Assembly (NCBI GenBank): GCA_963706315.1
Contig: CAVPMA010000012.1
Span: 46,289-110,288 of the forward strand
DNA from: CALMEC01 sp963706315
GTDB lineage: Bacteria; Actinomycetota; Thermoleophilia; Miltoncostaeales; Miltoncostaeaceae
DNA: 64,000 nucleotides
Direction: 5' to 3'
Below the pieces are notes generated by a model. The model did no database searches. It was not told the origin of the DNA and worked only from the letters and a program-made list of their open reading frames with translations. A program made the translations under genes and the position numbers. Every line of letters begins with the position of its first letter. The stretch's first letter is position 1. Positions 43,731 through 51,052 of the stretch are shown here, one piece after another.

Positions 43731-45452
43731 ATGATCGACCCGGACAGCGTCGAGCAGGTTCGCCAGGCGGCGGACCTCGTCGAGCTGCTCCGGGGACGCA
43801 TCGAGCTGGTGCGGCGCGGCGGGCGCTGGTGGGCTCGCTGCCCCTTTCACGACGAGCGGTCGCCGTCGTTCACGATCCTCCCCGACCACCGCAACTACTA
43901 CTGCTTCGGCTGCGGGGCGAAGGGTGACGCCATCACGTGGATGCGCGAGCGGGAGGGAGCCGCGTCGTTCAACGAAGCGGTGGAGGGTCTCGCCGAGCGC
44001 TTCGGGGTCGACCTGCGCTACCAGCAGGTCTCACCCCAGGAGGAGGCCCAGCGGGCCGCGAGCGCCCGGCGGCTGCAGCTGCTCGAACGCGCGCGCGACT
44101 TCTACGCCGCCTACCTCTGGAAGGCCGACGAGGCCAAGGTCGCACGTGACTACCTGACCGAACGCGGCTTCGACGCCGACCTGCTGCGCAGGTTCCACGT
44201 CGGCTACGCGCCCGGAGCGGGGGCCGTCCTCACCCGGCGTGCCCTGGCGGAGGGCTACAGCCGGCAGGATCTGGTTGATGCCGGGCTCGCGCGCTCGCGC
44301 GACGGTGGCGACTTCTTCACCTCCCGGATCATGTTCCCGATCGCGGACGGGCGCGGCAGGGTCCAGGGGTTCGGCGGCCGGACGCTCGACCCGAACGAAC
44401 GCGCGAAGTACGTGAACAGCCCCGAGGGGCAGTCGTTTCGCAAGCGCCGGCTCCTGTTCGGCCTGGACCTGGCACGCGCGGTCGCGAGCCGGCAGGGCTG
44501 GATCGCGGTCGCGGAGGGCTACACCGACGTCCTCGCGCTGGCGAAGGCCGGCGTGGACGCTGCGGTCGCATGCATGGGCACGTCGCTCACCAACGAGCAG
44601 CTGCGGCTGCTCGCGCGCGCCGCGGACGAGGTGCGCGTCTGCTTCGACGGCGACCAGGCGGGGCAGCAAGCCGCCTGGCGGTCGGTCGAGGCCGCCGCCG
44701 GCGTCGCGGTCCGGCTGTCGGCAGTGCCGCTCCCGCCCGGGCGCGACCCGGGCGACCTGGCGCGCGACGCGCAAGACCTCGGGGAGCTCGCCGAGGCGGT
44801 GACCCATCCGGAGCCCATGGTGCGGTACCTGGTGCAGTCGCGTATCGTCCGGGCGGGGCCGACGGCGGCGGAGCGGGACCTCGCGATTGCCGACATCATC
44901 TCGTTGCTCGAGCGGTTTCCCGAGAGCAGCGAGAAGGGGGAGGCGATCCGGCTCGCCGCGAGCCTGCTCGCTCGGCCCTCGCAGGCGGGCGCCCTCGAGA
45001 GCCGCCTCCTTGCCGCGACCCGCAGAGAGCAGGGCGCGGCCCGGCAGTCGGTGATGCCGGCCATGAGCCTCGGGGCCGATGAGGCTCGGGAGCGGCGGTT
45101 CCTCGCGCTGGCTCTCGCGCTGCCCGCGGTGGCCGGCCGCTACCTCGACGATCTCGGCGACGACGCCTTCGACCTGCCGGATCACCGCCGCGCGTACTCG
45201 CTGATCGCATCCGGCGTGGGCGTGGACAGCTGGCCCGAGGAGCTCCACCCGCTCGCGGTCGAGCTGGCGGCCGCGGTCGCCGACGAGACGCCGGGCGAGG
45301 TCGAGCTCCGCGAGGCGACGTACCGGCTGCAGGAGCGGTCGCTCGAGCGGCGCGCGCAGCGGGCGCGCGACGACGGCCACATCGAGGAGTTCCTGCGCCT
45401 GCAGGAGCTGCTGCAGCGCATCCGCCAGGCGATCCGGTCGAACGGCCACTAA
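43731..45452 (+). CDS. dnaG: DNA primase DnaG
   Basis: Makes RNA primers at the replication fork. The 573-residue protein has the N-terminal zinc finger (C37, H40, C58, C61 in CPFHDERSPSF and YYCFGC), the RNA-polymerase-like region, and the Toprim catalytic motifs VAEGYTDVLAL (about 260-270) and CFDGDQAG (about 303-310). The C-terminal helicase-interacting region ends with EEFLRLQELLQRIR. ATG 43731 or GTG 43725 is the start; the long open frame upstream is not coding. The 134 bp gap before it holds the promoter but no clear consensus. Confidence 0.95.
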   Translation: MIDPDSVEQVRQAADLVELLRGRIELVRRGGRWWARCPFHDERSPSFTILPDHRNYYCFGCGAKGDAITWMREREGAASFNEAVEGLAERFGVDLRYQQVSPQEEAQRAASARRLQLLERARDFYAAYLWKADEAKVARDYLTERGFDADLLRRFHVGYAPGAGAVLTRRALAEGYSRQDLVDAGLARSRDGGDFFTSRIMFPIADGRGRVQGFGGRTLDPNERAKYVNSPEGQSFRKRRLLFGLDLARAVASRQGWIAVAEGYTDVLALAKAGVDAAVACMGTSLTNEQLRLLARAADEVRVCFDGDQAGQQAAWRSVEAAAGVAVRLSAVPLPPGRDPGDLARDAQDLGELAEAVTHPEPMVRYLVQSRIVRAGPTAAERDLAIADIISLLERFPESSEKGEAIRLAASLLARPSQAGALESRLLAATRREQGAARQSVMPAMSLGADEARERRFLALALALPAVAGRYLDDLGDDAFDLPDHRRAYSLIASGVGVDSWPEELHPLAVELAAAVADETPGEVELREATYRLQERSLERRAQRARDDGHIEEFLRLQELLQRIRQAIRSNGH

Positions 45453-45461
45453 GGTCGGGCC

Positions 45462-46073
45462 ATGGCGAGGATCAACAGCGTCGACGAGCTTCGCAGCCGC
45501 TACCGCGATCCGGTCGAGCGGGTCGTGCGGAAGGAGCTCGACCGCCTCGACCAGCACTGCCGCACGTATATCGGCAGCGCGCCGTTCCTCGTGCTCGCGA
45601 CCGTCGGCCGGGACGGGCGCCTGGACGCCTCACCGCGGGGGGATCGCCCCGGCTTCGTGCAGATCCCCGACGAACGCACGCTGCTCATCCCGGATTGGCC
45701 GGGGAACAACCGCCTCGACTCCCTCACGAACCTGGTTGAGCGTCCGCGGGCGGGCCTCATCTTCATGATCCCCGGTGTCGACGAGACGCTCAGGGTCAAC
45801 GGCGTCGTCGCCATCCACGACGACGAAGCCCTGCGGGACCGATTCGCCCCCGGCGAGCGCCGGCCGGCGGTGGTGCTGGTCGTCACCGTGGAGCAGGCGT
45901 ACCTTCATTGCGCGAAGGCGTTCATGCGCTCCGGCCTGTGGAACCCGCAGACCTGGCCGGCCGAGCGCCCGGTCCCGACCATGGGCGCGATGATCCACGA
46001 TCAGATCGACGAGGCTGTGCCTGCAGAGACGCAGGAGGCGATGATCGCCCGGTACCTCGACGGCCTGTACTGA
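45462..46073 (+). CDS. PPOX-class FMN-binding protein, MSMEG_1061 type
   Basis: A 203-residue split-barrel flavoprotein of the pyridoxamine-phosphate-oxidase superfamily. Key stretches are LATVGRDGRLDASPRGDRPGF, TLLIPDWPGNNRLDSLTNL and RVNGVVAI, with the C-terminal AYLHCAKAFMRSGLW. This combination matches the MSMEG_1061 subfamily (TIGR04025); such proteins bind FMN or F420 and their substrates are mostly unknown. ATG 45462 lies 9 bp after dnaG, so it may be cotranscribed. Confidence 0.82.
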   Translation: MARINSVDELRSRYRDPVERVVRKELDRLDQHCRTYIGSAPFLVLATVGRDGRLDASPRGDRPGFVQIPDERTLLIPDWPGNNRLDSLTNLVERPRAGLIFMIPGVDETLRVNGVVAIHDDEALRDRFAPGERRPAVVLVVTVEQAYLHCAKAFMRSGLWNPQTWPAERPVPTMGAMIHDQIDEAVPAETQEAMIARYLDGLY

Positions 46074-46080
46074 CGGCCGG

Positions 46081-46566
46081 TTAGCGCCGGACGAGCGCTG
46101 CGGCGCGGGCCTCGCGCTGCTGGCCGTCGACCTCGGCGAAGCAGGTCGCCTCGAGCTCGAACTGGTGGGCACCGGCGTCCGGACGGCGACTCGCGGGGCC
46201 GATCCAGTCGATCCGCGGCGAGGGGCCGAGCACGGACGCTCGCGAGGCCCAGAACAGCAGGTGCGCCAGCGGGAGCGCGCCGAGGCTCACGGCTTCGGGA
46301 TGCCCGCGGGACTCGACGTAGACGCGGTGGGCGGTCAGGCACGCCGAGAGCGCCACCGCGTCGGTGACCCCTTCGCGTTCGAGGTCGAGCCCGAGCAGCA
46401 CCCCGTCGGGCTCGTATTCCTCCTCGGCGGCGCCCCGCACCAGCGCGGGTCGGATGCGGGCAAGCTCCGCCCCGATCGCCGCCCCGATCGCCTCGGCTGC
46501 GGCTCGTAGCTCATGATCGAGCTCGTCGAGCCGGCGGCGTACCGCCGGACCCGGGCGGAGGCTCAA
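46081..46566 (-). CDS. Hypothetical protein, 161 residues
   Basis: Unrecognised protein with a helical N-terminus (LDELDHELRAAAEAIGAAIGAELARIR), a central DGVLLGLDLEREGVTDAVALSACLTAHRVY region and a C-terminal stretch ending EATCFAEVDGQQREARAAALV. No signal or membrane segment is seen. The start is TTG 46566 with a purine-rich GGGGAG about 12 nt upstream; ATG starts are absent. It follows the 40-residue small gene by 46 bp on the same strand. Confidence 0.55.
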   Translation of the reverse strand: MSLRPGPAVRRRLDELDHELRAAAEAIGAAIGAELARIRPALVRGAAEEEYEPDGVLLGLDLEREGVTDAVALSACLTAHRVYVESRGHPEAVSLGALPLAHLLFWASRASVLGPSPRIDWIGPASRRPDAGAHQFELEATCFAEVDGQQREARAAALVRR

Positions 46567-46612
46567 CGCCCCAGGCTCCCCAGTCTGGATGTCCCGGTCC
46601 GGTCCCAGCGGA

Positions 46613-46735
46613 TCAGTCGCCCGGACCGTCGGGCGGGACCTCGGTGAAGGTGAACTCGTCGTCGTTGCCCCGCTTCTTGGCGAACCAGTAGATCAGTCCG
46701 CTGATTCCCACTGCGATGAGCAGCTTCTTGAACAC
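46613..46735 (-). CDS. Conserved-looking 40-residue membrane microprotein
   Basis: GTG 46735 starts immediately after the TAG of the upstream gene (46736-46738). The protein begins VFKKLLIAVGISGLIYWFAKK and continues RGNDDEFTFTEVPPDGPGD before TGA. It has one short membrane helix flanked by lysines and an acidic cytoplasmic or external tail. Similar small K-x3-L...YWF-x-K...EF proteins are common in actinobacterial operons, but no function is known to me. It is easily missed by gene callers because of its size. Confidence 0.65.
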   Translation of the reverse strand: MFKKLLIAVGISGLIYWFAKKRGNDDEFTFTEVPPDGPGD

Positions 46736-47068
46736 CTAGTGCTCCGTCTCGTCGGCCTCCACCGGCGGGGCCGGCGAGGGAGGCGGTGGATCGAGGAACG
46801 GGAATCCGTGGCGCGCCCCGATGAAGGGGCGGGGGCGCACCGCATTGTCGCGCACCTCCATGAGGATCTGGCCCGCGCCGGTCACGAACGCGATCAGCGG
46901 CGCGCCGATCAGGTAGACGAGCGCAATGATCGCGACGCCGACCGCACCGGCGGCCGCTCCGATGACGCGGAGCGGTGCAGGGAGCGGACGTATCTCTTGG
47001 CGGTGATCCGGGAGCCGGAGGTCCGGCTCGCCACGATCGGTGCGTGGGGGGTTGCTCGCTGCGCTCAT
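46736..47068 (-). CDS. Hypothetical membrane protein
   Basis: A 110-residue protein with a hydrophilic N-terminus (about 34 residues), a glycine- and alanine-rich membrane region (VIGAAAGAVGVAIIALVYLIGAPLIAFV, about 35-62; one long or two short helices) and a proline-rich C-terminal tail (PPPPSPAPPVEA). It is followed without a gap by the 40-residue microprotein, so the two may form a small membrane complex. No domain is recognised. ATG 47068. Confidence 0.6.
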   Translation of the reverse strand: MSAASNPPRTDRGEPDLRLPDHRQEIRPLPAPLRVIGAAAGAVGVAIIALVYLIGAPLIAFVTGAGQILMEVRDNAVRPRPFIGARHGFPFLDPPPPSPAPPVEADETEH

Positions 47069-47246
47069 GATCGCTCGGCCCGTGATTCTTCCAACTGCCC
47101 CCGTGCATGCGCAAGGTGCGCCCGGCCTTGCGGCGCCAAGCTGGTGCGACCGGGTTCGGGATGGGGGCTGTCACGGCGGGGGAGGGGGGACGGGTGGATG
47201 ACCGTTCAAGCACCGTTCGCCGTCGATTCCCCGGTTCCTCGCCCGC

Positions 47247-48224
47247 CTAGGTGATGCGCAGGACGACCTTGCCGACGGCGCGGTTGGCGGCGACGCGTCG
47301 GTGGGCATCGGCGACGTCCTGGATGAGGAGCACCGAGTCCACGATGGGGCGAAGTCGCCCCGCCGCCAACCGGGGGAGCCCCCATGCGGTGAACTCGGCC
47401 ACGATCTCGGCTTTCTCGGCGGTGGTGCGGCCCCGGAGGGTGCTGCCGATCACGGTGGCCTGGAGCGCAAGGAGCGCGCCGAGATCGATCTCCGCGCGGC
47501 GGCCGCCGACGAGGCCGGTGAGGATGATCCTGCCACCGCGAGCCAGCGCCGCGATGTTCTCCGCCCAGTACGCGGCACCAACGAGGTCGAGGATGACGTC
47601 CGCGCCGCGCCCGTCGGTGAGCTCCTTGACCCGCGCCGCGAACCGGGCGTCCGTCACGGCGAGACCGTCGGCGCCAAGCTGCGTTGGGAGCGCGAGGCGC
47701 TCCGGGTCGCGCGAGGTCGCGATCGCCCGCGCGCCCAGCTCACGAACGATCTGGCACGCCGCGGTGCCCACGCCGCTCGATGCCGAATGGATCAATGCAA
47801 TCTCGCCAAGCTGGAGCCGCCCGAGCATCTTCAGCGTGAGATAGGCGGTCAGGAATACCTCCGGCGTCGCCGCGGCGTCCTCCCACGACATGTCCGCGGG
47901 AACCGCCAGCAGCTGGCCGGCGGGCACCGCGACGAGCTCGGCGTACCCGCCTCCGGACAGGAGCGCCATGACCCGGTCGCCGACGGCTACCCCCGACACG
48001 TCGGCGCCAAGCTCAACAACCTCGCCGGCCGCTTCCAATCCGAGGATCTCGCTGGCGCCGGCCGGCGGCGGGTAGTGCCCTTCGCGCTGCATCAGGTCGG
48101 CGCGGTTGACGGCGGTGGCATGCACCTGGACGAGCACTTCGTCCGCCGCGGGCGTGGGGTCGGCGACCTCGGCGAGCTCGAGCACCTCGGGGCCGCCGGC
48201 GCCGCGGGTGACGACTGCTCTCAG
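47247..48224 (-). CDS. NADPH:quinone oxidoreductase (zeta-crystallin type), CTG start
   Basis: Zinc-free medium-chain dehydrogenase/reductase of 325 residues. Visible: GPEVLELAEVADPTPAADEVLV, VNRADLMQREGHYPPP, LGLEAAGEVVELG, the NADPH-binding ALIHSASSGVGTAACQI and AYWAENIAALARGGRIILTG. It probably reduces quinones or enones by one or two electrons. Alignment places the initiator at CTG 48224 (LRAVVTRG); it overlaps the upstream stop in a CTGA arrangement and no ATG, GTG or TTG exists near it in frame. TIGR02824-type relatives start at exactly this residue. Confidence 0.85.
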   Translation of the reverse strand: MRAVVTRGAGGPEVLELAEVADPTPAADEVLVQVHATAVNRADLMQREGHYPPPAGASEILGLEAAGEVVELGADVSGVAVGDRVMALLSGGGYAELVAVPAGQLLAVPADMSWEDAAATPEVFLTAYLTLKMLGRLQLGEIALIHSASSGVGTAACQIVRELGARAIATSRDPERLALPTQLGADGLAVTDARFAARVKELTDGRGADVILDLVGAAYWAENIAALARGGRIILTGLVGGRRAEIDLGALLALQATVIGSTLRGRTTAEKAEIVAEFTAWGLPRLAAGRLRPIVDSVLLIQDVADAHRRVAANRAVGKVVLRIT

Positions 48225-48709
48225 GGCAACTCCATGAGTCGCTTCGTGACGATCTGCCGCTTCTCGAACGTCTTCTTGAGCATGCGGTTCACGATCAGCT
48301 TGTCGCCGATCGCGCCGACCGGCCCGAACGGCGGCTTGTACGTGATGCGGTCGGTGAGCCGGCTGCGGTCCGGCCCGAGCGATTCGAAGCGATGCTCGTG
48401 GCGCCAGTAGTCGAAGGGCGATTCGATGGCGACGTCGATAACGGCCTGGTTGAGCACGACGGCCTCGACGCGCATCCGCCACTTGATGGGGAACGGGATC
48501 GGCCGCTGGCGCATCACGACGAGGATCTCGTCGCCGTCGTTGACCGGGAAGTTCCCCTCGATCTGGAGGAACTCGATGTCCGGCGAGACGCGCGGGGCGT
48601 TGCGCGTATCCCGATGGAACCGGAAGAGCCGTTCGGCGGAGCAGTCGATCTCGATGGATCGCTCGATGACTCGGCTCTTCGACTTCGGGAGGCGTGGTTT
48701 GCGCGGCAC
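48221..48709 (-). CDS. SRPBCC (START-like) family protein
   Basis: A 162-residue helix-grip protein of the polyketide cyclase/dehydrase type. The N-terminal pattern RSIEIDCSAERLFRFHRDTRN followed by RVSPDIEFLQIEG and later FPIKWRMRVEAVV, FDYWRHEHRFESLG, RLTDRITYKPPFG and the C-terminal helix NRMLKKTFEKRQ are typical. Such proteins bind hydrophobic ligands; substrate unknown. GTG 48709 is chosen since upstream sequence is the foldback element. Its stop overlaps the quinone oxidoreductase start. Confidence 0.75.
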   Translation of the reverse strand: MPRKPRLPKSKSRVIERSIEIDCSAERLFRFHRDTRNAPRVSPDIEFLQIEGNFPVNDGDEILVVMRQRPIPFPIKWRMRVEAVVLNQAVIDVAIESPFDYWRHEHRFESLGPDRSRLTDRITYKPPFGPVGAIGDKLIVNRMLKKTFEKRQIVTKRLMELP

Positions 48710-48758
48710 GGCGGGCAGCCTAGCGCTCGTGTCCCTCGCACGGCCGGCCGTGGTGACG

Positions 48759-48995
48759 CCATGGTCCCGGGCGATTAACAATCGCCGTCGCCGGAGCTCC
48801 GGTCCCGGGCGATTCACATTGGTTGAGGCTTGCCGTACCGACGTGGCCGTGAACGACGTCAAGAAATGCATTGGCACTATGGGGTCCTTCCCGGCGGACG
48901 GAGACACCGCAGGATGCGGCGAAACCCTCAAGCAACGTCAATCGCCCGGGACCGGCCAGCGACGGTTCGTGATTGTTAATCGCCCGGGACCATGG
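48759..48995. repeat. 237 bp foldback element with nested inverted repeats (MITE-like)
   Basis: A perfect 25 bp inverted repeat bounds the unit (48759-48783 and 48971-48995, each beginning CCATGGTCCCGGGCGATT when read inward). A second inverted pair, CCGGTCCCGGGCGATT, lies at 48799-48814 and 48940-48955. The 14-mer GGTCCCGGGCGATT therefore occurs four times, 38 bp apart on each side. The arms are imperfectly complementary for about 70 bp. The centre codes for nothing. It fills most of the 322 bp gap between the PrmC-like and SRPBCC genes. A MITE or foldback repeat is the best guess. Confidence 0.7.
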
Positions 48996-49031
48996 CGGGG
49001 AGCACGACGCGGGTACGCAGGATCCGTCGTC

Positions 49032-49835
49032 TCAGCCCGGCTCGCCGAGCGTCGCCTCGATGCCGCGGACATCGCCGTCGTCGTCGACGAGCACCCTGAC
49101 GTCGACGAAGCCGAGGGGCGCGAGGTCGTCTGCCAGCGCCTCGTGCTGCGCGCCGCCGACCTCCAGCAGGAGCGCACCGCCGTGCCGGAGGAAGCGAGGG
49201 CTTTCCGTCAGGACCCGCCGGAGGATCTCGGTCCCGTCCCGGCCGCCGTCGTACGAACGCCGTGACTCGAACGTGAAGGTGTCGCGCTGCAACAGCCGCA
49301 GCTCGGACGTGGGCACGTACGGCACGACGCCCACGACCACGTCGACGACGCCCACGAGCGTGCTCGGCAGGGGGGCGAACAGATCGCCGTGGACGACCTC
49401 GACGCCGTTCGCCGCCGCGCACGCGACAGCTCGCTCGTCGAGGTCGCACGCGACGATGCGCGCACCGGGACGCGCACTGCTCAAGACCTTGGCGATCGCC
49501 CCGGACCCGGTGCAGAGATCGATCGCCGCCCCGGCCGCCGGAAGGCGTTCGACGGCGCGGCGCGCGAGCGGCTCGCTCTGCCGGCGAGGCACGTAGACGC
49601 CGGGATCGACGCCGATCTCCACGCCGCAGAACGCGACGCTCCCGGTGATCCAGGCGAGCGGCTCCCCCGTGAGCCGGCGCCGGACGAGCGCCTCGAGGAG
49701 CTCGCCGTCACCGGCGGCACGAGCGAGGAGCTCGCCCGCTTCCGCTTCCGCGGCGACGAATCCGGCGGCGGCAAGCAGCGCCGCGAGCGCGTCGAGATCG
49801 TTCGGCGTCGTCACGACCGCAATTCGACGACGCAC
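49032..49835 (-). CDS. PrmC-related methyltransferase with altered NPPY motif
   Basis: A 267-residue Rossmann methyltransferase like the release-factor glutamine N5-methyltransferase PrmC. RRRLTGEPLAWITGSVAF and the SAM motif IDLCTGSGAIAKVL match. The catalytic NPPY, which binds the glutamine amide, reads GVVPYVP here. The TIGR03704 subgroup of actinobacterial PrmC relatives also varies there, and its substrate is unknown. GTG 49835 or GTG 49814 is the start. Its 3' end is 36 bp from the foldback element. Confidence 0.8.
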   Translation of the reverse strand: MRRRIAVVTTPNDLDALAALLAAAGFVAAEAEAGELLARAAGDGELLEALVRRRLTGEPLAWITGSVAFCGVEIGVDPGVYVPRRQSEPLARRAVERLPAAGAAIDLCTGSGAIAKVLSSARPGARIVACDLDERAVACAAANGVEVVHGDLFAPLPSTLVGVVDVVVGVVPYVPTSELRLLQRDTFTFESRRSYDGGRDGTEILRRVLTESPRFLRHGGALLLEVGGAQHEALADDLAPLGFVDVRVLVDDDGDVRGIEATLGEPG

Positions 49836-49943
49836 AGCCGAAGGGGTTCCTTCAGCCTGCGCTCGCGATGGGCACGAGCGCCACGGCCCGCCATCGGCGG
49901 TCGACCCATCGCTCGTGCGTGACGACCGGCGAAGTCACGATGC

Positions 49944-50766
49944 CTAGGCCTTGTCGGGGTGCTCGACCTCGGTCTGCAGGCCTCCCTGGGCGGCGGCGGA
50001 TCCGGCGCGACCGCCTCCGGAGCCCCGCAGCACCCACGCCGCCCCGACCGCGACGACCACGCCGACCAGCGGGCCGGCGACATACACCCAGTAGTCGCTG
50101 AAGTCGGTGCCGACGAGATCGGGCCCGAACGTGCGCGCCGGGTTCATCGACGCGCCGGAGATCGGGCTGCCCCACAGACCCCGCCAGGGCGATATAGGCG
50201 CCCACCCCGAACGCCCCGATGATCCCGATGTTCTGCGCCCCCGATGCGGTGCCGAGGATGACGCTGACAAGCCCCAACGTCAGCACCGCCTCCATCCAGA
50301 ACGCATCTGCGGCCGAGAAGCCCGCCGCCGGGTAGTTCGAACCGTACGTCGCCGACACATCGATCACACCGCGCAGGAACAGCGCGGCGAGGGTCGCCCC
50401 GGCGAGCTGAACGACGATGTACCCCGGCACCCGCCGCCACGGGAAGTCGCCGCGCAGGGCAAACGCGATGCTGACGCCCGGGTTGAGATGCGCACCCGAC
50501 ACCTTGCCCATGAACAGGATGATCGCCAGCACCATCAATCCCGGAGCGACCACGGCGGCGGTGCGGCTGATCGTGTTCGGGAAGGCCTGGCCCATCATGC
50601 CGCCGCCCGCGGCGACGAGCACCAGGAAGAACGTCCCGAGCAGCTCGGAGAACAGCCGCCGCCACTCCTGGCGCGGGTCCTTGAAATCCTCGAGCGGATC
50701 CAGGAGGTCCCGCGCGATGAACGCCTCGACCTGCTCTGCCACGCTCGGATGCGTCTCGTGCGTCAC
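49944..50766 (-). CDS. Aquaporin/MIP channel (frameshifted)
   Basis: Major intrinsic protein with six membrane helices expected. The N-terminal half reads in one frame (FSELLGTFFLVLVAAGGG, then SGAHLNPGVSIAFAL). The C-terminal half, with LWGSPISGASMNPARTFGPDLV, continues in another frame to the stop at 49944. Removing one base from the four-C run at 50179-50182 joins the halves. The first NPA box is NPG, the second is intact NPAR. The 40-residue N-terminal cytoplasmic extension is longer than usual. Water or small-solute transport is likely. Confidence 0.8.
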
Positions 50767-51052
50767 GGCGTCTCCCAGGTGGTCGGGACATCGCGGTCGG
50801 CTTGGAATGCTTGCGCGGGAACCTATCCGCTCCCGGCCGTCCCCACAATCCTCGCGACGGAGTGCGCGCCACCGTGTTCGGGGCCCCGACCGAGGTCACG
50901 CGGGTCTCGGTCGTCCGGCGTGGGCGAAGCGGCCACCGACGGGTGCGGCAGTGGCAGGAAGTCAAGGCGCAAACGGCGCGGTTCCGCTGCCTTGATGTTG
51001 GTGGGGCGGTCGGCGAGGATGACCCGGCAAAAAAACGAGCAAGGCGGACAAG

